From assembly GCA_963757065.1 (NCBI GenBank), contig CAVWQC010000002.1, positions 310,001 through 374,000 of the forward strand: a stretch of DNA of 64,000 bases, in the 5' to 3' direction. Position numbers and translations under genes: made by a program. This DNA is from PNON01 sp963757065 (lineage in GTDB: Bacteria > Chloroflexota > Anaerolineae > Anaerolineales > Anaerolineaceae). Shown piece by piece: positions 46,895-55,296 of this stretch; position 1 is the first letter of the stretch, and every line of letters starts with the position of its first letter. The notes under the pieces were generated by a model. It saw nothing but the letters and a program-made list of their open reading frames with translations. It ran no database searches and had not been told where the DNA came from.

Positions 46895-47411
46895 ATGCAT
46901 CCATCCTTGTTCGACCATAAAGCCCGGATTCTCACACTGGTCATTTGCCTTTTCCTGGCAGCCTGCCAGAGAAGTACTGCCAAAACTGCGGTTGCCGGGT
47001 TTATTCCGCCGACTGAAATCCCGGTACCGACGAAGATAGTTGTTACGGTTGCATCCAACCCTACTCCCCAGGTCAATTGTGTTGATGTCTTATCCTTTTC
47101 GGATGACATCACCATTCCCGATGGGACCAGTCGTCAAACCGGGGGAAGAACTGGAGAAAAAATGGCAGGTGCGGAACAATGGCACCTGTGATTGGACGGA
47201 CAAATACACACTGCGCATTATTGCAGGTGACCCGCTCGGTTCACCGGACAGCCAGCCGTTGTACCCGGCCCGGTCGGGGAGCGTTGCCCCGATCCGCATG
47301 ATCCTCAAAGCACCGGAAACTCCCGGAGGTTACCGGACTGCCTGGCAGGCATTCAACGCTGCCGGTAAAGCATTCGGAGATGTGATCTATATTGATATTG
47401 TTGTTCAATAA
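46895..47411 (+). CDS. NBR1-Ig-like domain lipoprotein, frameshifted
   Basis: Removing one base near 47128 joins two frames as IPDGTVVKPGEELEKKWQVR and gives 171 residues. MHPSLFDHKARILTLVICLF followed by LAAC is a lipoprotein signal. The single domain (~65-170) has the NBR1-Ig-like core: SDDITIPDGT, NNGTCDWTDKYTLRI, APETPGGYRTAWQAF and FGDVIYIDIVV. In Chloroflexota such domains occur on surface proteins and probably mediate protein contacts. I prefer ATG 46895 (AGAAAG upstream) over a TTG that overlaps the recA stop. A terminator follows. Confidence 0.82.
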
Positions 47412-47435
47412 CTCACATTACAAACCAATTAATAA

Positions 47436-47476
47436 TAAACACGCCGCAGAGAAATTCTCTGCGGCGTGTGTGTTTA
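47436..47476. terminator. Bidirectional terminator between NBR1-Ig gene and ahcY
   Basis: A 13-bp stem ACACGCCGCAGAG/CTCTGCGGCGTGT (47439-47451 with 47457-47469) with AT-rich flanks on both sides, between converging genes. Confidence 0.88.
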
Positions 47477-47493
47477 TAAGGATAGAAGCCGGT

Positions 47494-48753
47494 TTAGGTG
47501 CCTTCTTCCCAGGAATTCAGGTATTTCGTCTGTTCTTCAGTCAAAATATCAACTTTCACACCCATGGCTTCGAGTTTCAGGCGGGCGATCTCACGGTCGA
47601 TCACATCCGGCACGGAATAGACTTTCTTTTCCAGCTTGGAGGCGTTCTTGAGCATGTATTCTGCGGAGAGAGCCTGGTTGGCAAAGGACATATCCATGAC
47701 GCTGGCGGGGTGACCTTCAGCGGATGCCAGGTTGATCAGGCGGCCTTCGCCCAGGATATGCAGCTCACGGCCATCCTTCAATGTATAGCGCTCCACAAAT
47801 GGACGGACGAGGCTCTTCTTGACAGCCATTTCTTCCAGTGCGGGGATGTTGATCTCGACGTTGAAATGGCCGGAATTGGCAACGATCGCGCCGTCTTTCA
47901 TCACTTCAAAATGACGCTTATCGACCACGTTCAAATCGCCGGTAACGGTGACGAAAATATCACCGATCTTGGCTGCTTCGATCATGGGCATGACCCGGAA
48001 GCCATCCATCACTGCTTCAAGGGCAACCAGCGGGTCGATCTCGGTCACGATGACGTTGGATCCCATGCCACGGGCTTTGTTGGCGAGACCGCGTCCGCAC
48101 CAGCCATATCCGGCTACCACGAAGGTCTTACCGGCCAGCAGCATATTCGTCGCACGGACGATACCGTCGAGGGTGGATTGGCCGGTGCCATAACGGTTAT
48201 CAAAGAAATGCTTGGTCATGGCATCGTTGACTGCGATGATCGGGAAGTTCAAAACGCCGTCGGCAGCCATGGCACGCAGGCGAATGACGCCGGTGGTGGT
48301 TTCTTCGGTACCACCAATGACACCCGATAGCACTTCACGGCGGTCCTTGCCGATGGTACTGACCAGGTCCGCGCCATCATCCATGGTGATGTGGGGTTTG
48401 TGGTCGATAGCGGCATTCAGATGCTTGTAATAGGTGACGTTGTCTTCGCCCTTGATGGCGTACACCGGGATCTCATCGCGTTGGACGAGGGAAGCGGCCA
48501 CATCATCCTGGGTCGAGAGAGGATTGGAAGCGGTCAGAACGACATCAGCGCCGCCAGCCTGCAGGGTTTTCATCAGGTTGGCTGTTTCTGCAGTGACATG
48601 CAAACAAGCCGACATGCGGATGCCCTTGAATGGTTTTTCCTTCGCAAAGCGTTCAGAAATCTGGCGCAGTACAGGCATTTCACGTTCTGCCCAATCGATG
48701 CGCCGGTGGCCGCCTTCTGCAAGGCTTAGATCTTTAATATGTGAATTTGACAT
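47494..48753 (-). CDS. ahcY: Adenosylhomocysteinase
   Basis: The 419-residue enzyme splits S-adenosylhomocysteine to adenosine and homocysteine, with bound NAD. Seen blocks are SACLHVTAETANLMKTL, AVNDAMTKHFFDNRYGTGQS, the NAD loop VVAGYGWCGRGLANKARG, NSGHFNVEINI and the C-terminal KLEAMGVKVDILTEEQTKYL. It lacks the ~40-residue insertion of eukaryotic and proteobacterial forms, so it is of the shorter archaeal/thermophile type. The adenosine-kinase-like gene lies 15 nt upstream on the same strand, so the two remove both arms of the SAH reaction. The sequence is noticeably GC-rich. Confidence 0.97.
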   Translation of the reverse strand: MSNSHIKDLSLAEGGHRRIDWAEREMPVLRQISERFAKEKPFKGIRMSACLHVTAETANLMKTLQAGGADVVLTASNPLSTQDDVAASLVQRDEIPVYAIKGEDNVTYYKHLNAAIDHKPHITMDDGADLVSTIGKDRREVLSGVIGGTEETTTGVIRLRAMAADGVLNFPIIAVNDAMTKHFFDNRYGTGQSTLDGIVRATNMLLAGKTFVVAGYGWCGRGLANKARGMGSNVIVTEIDPLVALEAVMDGFRVMPMIEAAKIGDIFVTVTGDLNVVDKRHFEVMKDGAIVANSGHFNVEINIPALEEMAVKKSLVRPFVERYTLKDGRELHILGEGRLINLASAEGHPASVMDMSFANQALSAEYMLKNASKLEKKVYSVPDVIDREIARLKLEAMGVKVDILTEEQTKYLNSWEEGT

Positions 48754-48768
48754 TATTTTCTCCGTATC

Positions 48769-49737
48769 CTATTTATTTTCTGATAGTAAACAATTCAGCG
48801 CACCATGGTCATCAAAGACCTCGCGGTAGCGATTAATAAACTGTTCTATTGTATAAAAATGGTTTTGCGGACCGCGCTGCTCGAGGCAGTAGGCGGCTGC
48901 TAAAGAACCCATTTGCCCGCAGGTGACCCAGTCCATGCCGCAGCGATAACCGGTCAGGAAGCCCCCACGGAAAGCATCACCCACGCCGGTCGGGTCAGCG
49001 ATCTGATCGGTCGGGAAGGGTTCGATCTGGTGCTGCCTGCCATCGGTGTAGACTGTCGCACCTTTGGCTCCCAGCGTCACGACCATGAATTTGACCTTGT
49101 TCAATATCTCAGCCTCGGTAAGTTGTGTCGAACGCAGGAGCAGTTCATATTCGTATTCATTGACAAAAAGCGATTCAGCACCCAGGACACCCTCACGTAC
49201 GACCTGTCCATCCAGGCGGACGATCTGCTGGCTGGGATCGTACAGGTACGGAATACCGGCAGCCATACATTCGCGCGGGTAGGCCTGCATCGCGGTCGGG
49301 TCATTGGGTGATACCACCACCAGGTCCGGTTTGCTGCCCGGCAGTTCGGTCACTTTCAGTTCAGCAGCATGAGCCATTGCCCCGGTGTAAAAGCTGGCGA
49401 TCTGCGCATTGGAAAGGTCAGTATTGGCAAAGAATGAAGCGGTGTATGTGCCGGGAATGACCTTTACCCCGCAGGTGTCGATGTTGTTGGATTCCAACCA
49501 TTCACGGTAATCGGCAAAATCCTCACCGACAGTAGCCAGGAGGACGGGTTTGGCACCCAACAGCGCCAGGGTGTAGGCAATATTCGGAGCCACACCACCG
49601 CGCTGCTTGACCATGGCATCCACCAGAAAGGATAGGCTGATGCTATCCAGCCGGTCTGCCAGGATGTGATCTTTGAAATAGCCGGGAAAGGACATCAGGT
49701 AGTCATATGCCACAGAACCGGTGCAAACGATCTTCAT
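48769..49737 (-). CDS. PfkB-family kinase, probable adenosine kinase
   Basis: The 322-residue ribokinase-fold enzyme starts MKIVCTGSVAYDYLMSFPG. It has GGVAPNIAYTLALLGAKP (substrate-binding GG) and the PfkB signature 2 with catalytic Asp in DPTGVGDAFRGGFLTGY. Overall layout matches actinobacterial-type adenosine kinases. Co-transcription with ahcY supports adenosine as the substrate, since adenosine removal pulls the SAH reaction forward. GGGAG lies upstream of the ATG and a near-consensus promoter at 49812-49840. Other sugar substrates cannot be excluded. Confidence 0.88.
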   Translation of the reverse strand: MKIVCTGSVAYDYLMSFPGYFKDHILADRLDSISLSFLVDAMVKQRGGVAPNIAYTLALLGAKPVLLATVGEDFADYREWLESNNIDTCGVKVIPGTYTASFFANTDLSNAQIASFYTGAMAHAAELKVTELPGSKPDLVVVSPNDPTAMQAYPRECMAAGIPYLYDPSQQIVRLDGQVVREGVLGAESLFVNEYEYELLLRSTQLTEAEILNKVKFMVVTLGAKGATVYTDGRQHQIEPFPTDQIADPTGVGDAFRGGFLTGYRCGMDWVTCGQMGSLAAAYCLEQRGPQNHFYTIEQFINRYREVFDDHGALNCLLSENK

Positions 49738-49811
49738 ATCTTTATTTCTCCCTCATGGAACAAGGAATATGCAACTCAAAAACGCCCTCGACTGAGAGCG
49801 TCGCGAGGCAA

Positions 49812-49840
49812 AGTATAACCTGTGACGGGGTCTTTGTCAA
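49812..49840 (-). promoter_or_regulatory. Near-consensus sigma-70 promoter for the adenosine kinase-ahcY operon
   Basis: On the minus strand, a perfect TTGACA (49835-49840), a 17-nt spacer and TATACT (49812-49817). The predicted leader is about 70 nt and includes a short inverted pair around CGCTCTCAGTCGAGGGCG. Confidence 0.85.
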
Positions 49841-50257
49841 AAGAAATGGGTAGTAATTAGCCTCTAAGACTAATAACAATCATGATCAATTGAATAATAT
49901 TCACCGCAGAGAACGCAAAGGACACAGAGTTTTTTATTACCAAAGTCAATTCTCCATCCACAATTCACTGTTTTCTAATCACTAGTCACTATTCTCCATT
50001 CTCTGTTCTCTAATTACTAATCACTATTCTCTCCCCCTCCTACCTCCCCCAAATGTGCTTAGACATTTGGGGGAGGGTTGGGTGGGGGCCATTAATGCGA
50101 TGATAAGGAAACAAATATCAAAATCCGGAGACATGACGGTCAAAACCACGCCCGGACGAAATCGGGATCTACGTTTGATCCGACGCGCGGTGTAATTCCT
50201 CCATGCTAGCGCTTCGAGGAGGATGCGTGCACACCAGCGTGGACAAATTATGTTTCC
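49841..50257. other. Non-coding stretch with short repeats and hairpins
   Basis: I find no gene. The stretch holds a dispersed-type phrase CCGCAGAGAACGCAAAGGAC (49902-49921), two imperfect copies of a 'TAATCACTAGTCACTATTCTC' type unit (about 49976-50032), the long hairpin at 50043-50076, and an imperfect structure at 50189-50235 in which GGTGT/ACACC and TCCTCC/GGAGGA pair. It looks like a graveyard of small repeats. Confidence 0.6.
50043..50076. repeat. Perfect 14-bp inverted repeat
   Basis: CCTCCCCCAAATGT pairs with ACATTTGGGGGAGG across a 6-nt GCTTAG loop and is followed by a G-rich tail GGTTGGGTGGGGG. No U-tract follows. The form is that of a dispersed palindromic repeat rather than of a terminator. 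Confidence 0.75.
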
Positions 50258-50568
50258 TCACTCTGAATCGATGCGGCGCGATTGCAGTATTTTCACATTC
50301 AATCCATCTACACTTTGTAAAACAGCATTGGCTGTCTCGAATAATTCATCCCACATCCAGTCGGCTGCAAACTTTTCATCTGGACTTCTCAACTTCAACC
50401 TGTGCAATAAGTAGATTTGCATCATTATCCCAATGTACAATTTTTTTAAGGATATGAGGTCTCATGCCTAGTTCGTAATCGAAATCTTCCAATGCTGTTG
50501 GATCAAGATTTTTATTAATAGCCGCGAATCGCTATTTCAACCAAATACATTTCTAACTTGTTTACCAT
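50258..50568 (-). CDS. Small orphan protein, two frameshifts
   Basis: ATG 50568 follows GGAGAG at a 10-nt spacing. Two extra bases (near 50528 and 50363) break the frame; the repaired 102-residue protein starts MVNKLEMYLVEIAIRAINKN and contains DFDYELGMRPHILKKIVHWD, SPDEKFAADWMWDELFETAN and ends KILQSRRIDSE. It is acidic, helical and without signal peptide or membrane segment. I do not recognise a family. The repaired reading is free of stops and has a good ribosome site, which is why I call it a gene. Confidence 0.5.
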
Positions 50569-50992
50569 AATGGTTTTTCTCTCCGTATTTATTCAAAATA
50601 CAAAACAAGAAGACTAAGAAAATAAATATACGTCTGCATTGCGATTCATCTCTAGAGATCTGTTACCTGGCTATCTTGTCAGTGACTACACGCAGTCTCT
50701 TTGAGACTTAACAACCGTTCGCGTCGGGTTGCGAAGCATCCCCACCAGCGAGAGGGCATCACCGCATGTGTTTAACCGTGAGGTCTCAATCATTTATTAT
50801 CCATTCCAATCCTTGAAATCGCAAATCGCATTCCCCTATGTTCAACAAGTATGGCTGATGCTAAATGGTACTCCGCAGAGCCAGGCTTATCGACTTTTTA
50901 TTATTGCTGTACTACTATATAATTCCATTATCATTTGGGGAGGAATTTCGAAAACCCCCTGGTAAAACAATAATATATGGAGGAAATCGCTG
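50569..50992. other. Intergenic region upstream of the SPFH gene
   Basis: No gene is seen. It contains a small perfect hairpin AGTCTC-TTT-GAGACT (around 50693-50707), a second GC-rich structured patch (50709-50765), and a possible promoter TCGACT (50890-50895), 17-nt spacer, TACTAT (50913-50918), with TATAAT overlapping at 50918-50923. GGAGGA before ATG 50993 is the ribosome site of the next gene. Confidence 0.5.
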
Positions 50993-52116
50993 ATGAAACC
51001 CGTAGATCGTATCATGAATAAAGTCAACTTGCCTTTTGCTCAACCAAAAAGATGGGGAATTAGCAATAATTCTATTGGTTATCGTAGTCATATTGGGAAT
51101 CCTTAGTGAACCGCACTGGTACCTGTTCAAAAGGGTGGATCCGGACCAAATAGGGATCAAGACCAGGGGTGGAAAGATCGTCGGTATCGTTCCGGCAGGA
51201 GTCTACAGTGACGTTGGCCTTTTTGTTGATCTCGAAACCTACTCCACGTTATCATACCAATTCACTACAGAAGACCCCGAAGTGATCACGCAGGACAATC
51301 AGCGCCTGGGTGTGACTGTGAGTGGTTCTGTGTTCAGGCCTTATTTTTCCATGAGTGAGCAGGATATTATTAACCTCTGGATAAAATATCGAAGTATCTT
51401 TACCAATGACCAGTCATTGCAATCTGTTTTGAATGACCTGTCCATGCAATCGATGAAAGTTTGTGTGGGGAATAAACCATTTCGAGAATCTGTAATCGGA
51501 TCTGAACGTGATTCTTTAAGGACCTGCATTGACGAAGAGCTTAATCGTCTGAGTAAAAATTATGGGCTGACTGTAACGAATGTTACCGTGCCAAATGTTG
51601 CACTGTCCCCGGAAGTACAGGCATCTGCTTGATTCGATCACCAAGAGCCGGCTGGAGACCGAAAAAGCTGCCCAGGACAAGCTCAAGGCCGATGCTGAAG
51701 GACTAGCCCGGAAGGCAGAACAGGAAGCCAATATCAGGGTCGAACAGTCAAAAATCCAGGAAGAAACCCGCCAACAGATCATACTGGCCCAGTTGAATGA
51801 AGAAAAATTAAAGGCACAGTTAAAAGTCATCGAAGCGGACAAAGCGAACTCGTTATTGTCAGCCCAAAAAGACCTGGAGATCAATACAGCCATGTCACTT
51901 GCGGCTTCTGAGAGAGCGAAAGCCGATCTTGCAAAAGATCTTGCCCAGGCATCCATCTACACCAATAACCCGGTCTATGCGGCGTATATGATGGCACTGG
52001 CTAATGCGTCTGCCATCAAAGAAACTGATAAATTCATTTTCACGCCGGAAGGTGTTTTCCCGCAGCTTGTATTTGGCAGTGACGGATTATTCTCCACCGT
52101 ACCAGTTCCAAAGTAA
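50993..52116 (+). CDS. SPFH/Band 7-domain membrane protein, two frameshifts
   Basis: ATG 50993 lies 8 nt after GGAGGA. One extra A near 51045 and one extra base near 51628 break it; repaired length is 373 residues. A single N-terminal membrane helix (LAIILLVIVVILGILS, ~22-40) is followed by the SPFH domain (KRVDPDQIGIKTRGGKIVGI, NVTVPNVALSPEVQALLDSI) and a long charged coiled coil (~225-330: LETEKAAQDKLKADAEGLAR and on). The end, PVYAAYMMALANASAIKETD plus FTPEGVFPQLVFGSDG, caps the coil. SPFH proteins form ring-like membrane assemblies that organise or protect membrane proteins. No NfeD or FtsH partner is adjacent. Confidence 0.82.
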
Positions 52117-52135
52117 GAATTTTTTCGGCACGTAG

Positions 52136-52167
52136 AGCGGATAGGGAAATTTTCCTATCCGCTTTTT
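52136..52167 (+). terminator. Intrinsic terminator after the SPFH gene
   Basis: The stem AGCGGATAGG/CCTATCCGCT (52136-52145 with 52154-52163), with an 8-nt loop, is followed by TTTT. Confidence 0.9.
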
Positions 52168-52252
52168 GATGATATTTTTGGGGAACCCTCGGTCAAACCC
52201 TCGCGCACGTTTAGGCTACCGGCGCGGAAAATGAAAAAAGGGAGTGTGGCTA

Positions 52253-53080
52253 ATGATCGAAATTCCTGAAGCATTCGTACTGGCCGCGCAGGCGGAACAA
52301 TCTCTAGTTGGAAAGCAGGTATCCACCGTAGTCACCCTGCATTCCCCCCACAAATTTGCCTGGTTTTCCGGTGACCCTCAAAGATACAACGAGTATTTAT
52401 CAGGCAAGACCATCACCGGAGCTGAAGCACGAGCAGGTCAGCTTGAGATAATGGTGGAAAACTACTCACTGGTCTTCTCGGACGGGGTCAATTTGCGGTT
52501 TCACCCCGATGATACGGGTATACCGGAAAAGCATCAATTATTGATCAAATTTCAGGATAAAACGGCATTAAGTGCATCCATAGCCATGTACGGCGGATAC
52601 TCTTGCAGCCCTATCGGAGAAAACGATAACCCTTATTACCTCGGCGCAAGGAATAAGCCCTCTCCCCTCACTTCAACTTTTGATCTGCCTTATTTTATAA
52701 ACTTAGTCAGCACCACTTCTCAAAAATTATCCCTGAAAGCATTCCTTGCGACAGAACAGCGCATCCCTGGATTAGGAAACGGTGTTCTGCAGGATATCCT
52801 TTTTCATGCCGGCGATCATCCGAAGAGAAAACTGGTTGACATGAATGAAGCAGAAATTCAGAAACTCTTCCAGGCTGTAAAAACAACTTTGAGGGATATG
52901 GCAGAATCCGGTGGAAGGGATACTGAAAACGATTTATTTGGCAAACCCGGAAGATATATCACCCAAATGAGCAAACAACATTATTGGCAAACGAGCCAGA
53001 ACGAACCCCTATTTGCGGTTATAACAGCATCGCAGAACTTAATGAGGAGCCTAACTTATTTGCGAGGGCAAAGCATTTAA
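52253..53080 (+). CDS. Fpg/Nei (endonuclease VIII-like) family protein with atypical termini
   Basis: The 275-residue protein has the Fpg/Nei layout: an N-terminal beta domain (HKFAWFSGDPQRYNEYLSG, MYGGYSCSPIGENDNPYYLG) and the H2TH block FLATEQRIPGLGNGVLQDIL with GGRDTENDLFGKPGRY. It begins MIEIPEA, so the Pro2 that acts as nucleophile in standard Fpg/Nei is Ile2; Glu3 is kept. This MIE-PEA form is known in a subgroup annotated as endonuclease VIII. The C-terminal zinc finger is not readable in frame: TPICGYNSIAEL appears in another frame and TYLRGQSI in this one, so the end may be shifted or decayed. GGGAG precedes ATG 52253. Base-excision repair activity is uncertain. Confidence 0.78.
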   Translation: MIEIPEAFVLAAQAEQSLVGKQVSTVVTLHSPHKFAWFSGDPQRYNEYLSGKTITGAEARAGQLEIMVENYSLVFSDGVNLRFHPDDTGIPEKHQLLIKFQDKTALSASIAMYGGYSCSPIGENDNPYYLGARNKPSPLTSTFDLPYFINLVSTTSQKLSLKAFLATEQRIPGLGNGVLQDILFHAGDHPKRKLVDMNEAEIQKLFQAVKTTLRDMAESGGRDTENDLFGKPGRYITQMSKQHYWQTSQNEPLFAVITASQNLMRSLTYLRGQSI

Positions 53081-53177
53081 TTCATATAAAATCATAACAA
53101 TACTCCAAATGTTGGGACTATTTTTTCAAGGAACTGTTAATTCTCTTAAACAGGGTTGAGGCCCCAGAAAGGAAAAA

Positions 53178-53360
53178 ATGAATACTCTCTTAAGTCCCCC
53201 AATATTTTGCCCATTTGCTATTATAAACAAAGAAGGCCTAACCAATCATTTTTCAGACTTCTCGTATTTTTTTGAAAATATTATTGTTAGCATATCAAAC
53301 CCTGATGTGGTATTTATCCCCATAGCGGACCGAGCCCATAAAGTGTTTTTGACCGTGTAA
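53178..53360 (+). CDS. Possible small orphan protein
   Basis: A 60-codon frame starts at an ATG with AAAGG five bases upstream and reads MNTLLSPPIFCPFAIINKEG and then SNPDVVFIPIADRAHKVFLT. It has no recognisable domain and its 3' end runs toward dispersed repeat DNA. It may be a remnant or chance frame. Confidence 0.25.
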   Translation: MNTLLSPPIFCPFAIINKEGLTNHFSDFSYFFENIIVSISNPDVVFIPIADRAHKVFLTV

Positions 53361-53409
53361 TCTCCTTTTTTGATATTAGCCTTCGACACCGGTCAGTCAG
53401 AAGATTCTT

Positions 53410-53428
53410 CACTTCGTTCAGAATGACA
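53410..53428 (+). repeat. Dispersed repeat A, copy 1
   Basis: CACTTCGTTCAGAATGACA, 19 nt identical to 57686-57704. Similar sequences are scattered through many bacterial genomes in intergenic DNA. Confidence 0.75.
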
Positions 53429-53514
53429 TGACTATATAGGCAGGTTAGCTCTGAAGAACACGACATAGCTTTAGCCCACTCAGTTCGCGCCGGTGGCCTC
53501 ACCATGCTCGAGTA

Positions 53515-53548
53515 TGACCTCACCCTAACCCTCTCCTCTGCAGGAGAG
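53515..53548 (+). repeat. Dispersed repeat B, copy 1 (34 nt)
   Basis: This 34-nt unit, TGACCTCACCCTAACC then CTCTCCTCTGCAGGAGAG, is identical to 54082-54115. It ends in a small palindrome CTCTCCTCTGCAGGAGAG. The two copies lie about 40 nt from either end of the orphan gene at 53588-54043. Confidence 0.85.
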
Positions 53549-53587
53549 GGGATTTCAGATTAGTGTTCATGGTTGGTGGGCTGAAGG

Positions 53588-54043
53588 TTAGATAAAAAAA
53601 CCTGTTAAGGTCGTACCGGATATTGCTGCATAAACTTTTTCTGACAGATAAATCCATTTCTTATCGTTGGCATCTGCTCCCCAATCGAAGATTACGTATC
53701 GATAATTGTCATCTGTAATCGATTGAACAGGTGTCTCAATCAATTCATTGATGGCTATTAGATTTTCTATCCGAATATCTGCTCTTTTTCAGGAGGATGA
53801 GGAACCACAAATTCTGGATCAATTATTCCAGACCTTTTTATGTATTATAAATTCAGCCCCCTGCAATACATGATTTTCGTTAATATCTAGGATTATTGCA
53901 CTATCAATATTTATACTGTAGGTTCTCTTGATTTTAAGATTATTATGCAAGAAAATAACAAAAGGTTCGATTTCAGGATTGTTTTGGTAATAAAGGCGAC
54001 CTTCTTTTGTGGAATTCAATAAACTGACTTTGATATCATTCAT
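53588..54043 (-). CDS. Orphan protein between 34-bp direct repeats, two frameshifts
   Basis: ATG 54043 starts a frame reading MNDIKVSLLNSTKEGRLYYQ. One extra base near 53822 and one missing base near 53783 lead through GIIDPEFVVPHPPEKEQ and IRIENLIAINELIETPVQS to VIFDWGADANDKKWIYLSEK and a stop at 53588; the repaired protein has 151 residues. No signal peptide, membrane segment or known domain is seen. Composition is AT-rich compared with the ABC genes to its right. The mixed beta character and the cassette-like frame of direct repeats suggest accessory DNA; the function is unknown. Confidence 0.5.
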
Positions 54044-54081
54044 TTTGTTCTTTCAAGGCACTTTGTTTGCTTCGGTGTTAT

Positions 54082-54115
54082 TGACCTCACCCTAACCCTC
54101 TCCTCTGCAGGAGAG
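54082..54115 (+). repeat. Dispersed repeat B, copy 2 (34 nt)
   Basis: Identical to 53515-53548 over 34 nt and in the same orientation. Confidence 0.85.
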
Positions 54116-54140
54116 TGGACTCAACCTAGCTATCCCCTGC

Positions 54141-55296
54141 TTATTTCATATTCATGCGCTGGAACAGGACCACACCCACCCCGAAGTAAATGGCCGAGAG
54201 GATGGTCAGCATGAGCAGTTCGTACCAGACCTCGGAAAGGCCGACCCCCAGTGTAAATATTTTGTTCAGGGCGATCACCGCATGCGTGGGCGGCAGGATG
54301 TCATAAATGGCTACACCATGACCATAAACCGTGAACAGGTTGGTACGCGGCAATGGAAAAGCGGTTCCGGTCAGGAACATCAGGAATCCCAACGGGAAAT
54401 TGGCGATCACGAAGGCCTGCGAGACTGTTTTTGCAAAGGCCGCCACGATCATCCCGGTGCCAATAATGGACAAACTGGTGATGACTGCGATCAACAATGC
54501 CAGCCAGATCTGCCCCTGGCTCTTGAATCCGCAGATGACCGCGGTGAAGAACGTCAACCCGATGCTGACCAGTGAGACCAGCACCAACCAGGCACTGACG
54601 CCTCCCAGGAATTCAAATGAGGTGACCCCCGCCAGGCGCAAACGGATCAGTTTATTGCCCTCGCTCTCGCGTGCCACCAGCATGGCTGCCTGGAAAATGG
54701 TAATGACAATGGCGAAGATCAACAGACCCGGAACGTAGTTCTCGAATTCGCTGCGGGCAGCGGACGCACCCAACGGTGTTTCCAACAATCCGACCGGGCG
54801 GACCTGCCCGCTCATGGCTGCCATATAGTTATCCGCCACCGTCATGGCTGAAACAGCCGCGACGGTGTAAGTGGGGTACGTCAGGTCACCCACGAATTCC
54901 AATCGGGTGGGGGTGACCTGCCTGTTTTGCCTGATTGCCTCCATCACCTCAGAGAAATCCGCGGGGATGATCAACAACGCGGCCGCATCCCGGTTGCGCA
55001 GGCGGCTTTCTGCCGTAGCCCGGTCTGTTACTTCGATGACCCGTAAGAATGGCGCTCCATTCTCATAGGAGAAACTGCGCAGCTCACCCACCAGTTCCTG
55101 CCCGGCGTGTAAGGTTGCCTGCTCCGCGATCCTGATCGATGACCAGCAGCCCGTAGGTGGTTGATCCACCGGAGCTGGTGATCAGCCAGTAGATGAAGAC
55201 AAACAGCGGCGCAAAGGCCAGGCTGAGCAGCAGCACCCACAGGTCCCGTTTTTGTTCAATGGCGCATTTTTTAAAGACAGTCCAAAATCGCATCAT
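54141..55296 (-). CDS. ABC-2 type permease, frameshifted
   Basis: Removing one C near 55128 joins two frames as LLVIDQDAEQATLHAGQELV and gives 384 residues. An N-terminal helix (LWVLLLSLAFAPLFVFIYWL), a ~140-residue extracytoplasmic domain and five C-terminal helices (FAIVITIFQAAMLVARESEG, LVLVSLVSIGLTFFTAV, LGFLMFLTGTAFPLPR) are the ABC2_membrane_3 layout. Its start overlaps the stop of the ATP-binding gene as ATGA (55293-55296). It forms an exporter with that subunit. The substrate is unknown; related pairs export antibiotics or lipids. Confidence 0.88.

Larger units (their letters stand above)
53361..53587. other. Repeat-rich intergenic stretch
   Basis: No convincing gene. It contains one copy each of two dispersed repeats (53410-53428 and 53515-53548). 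A minus-strand open frame here reads HVILNEVKNL, a well-known spurious translation of such repeat DNA. Confidence 0.6.

Noticed and set aside
49738..49811. SAH or SAM riboswitch in the adenosine kinase-ahcY leader
   Set aside because: The leader is short and I could not trace the conserved stems of known classes.
53314..53523. A 69-codon minus-strand open frame containing VILNEVKNL
   Set aside because: This phrase is a translation of dispersed repeat DNA and is a known source of spurious proteins.
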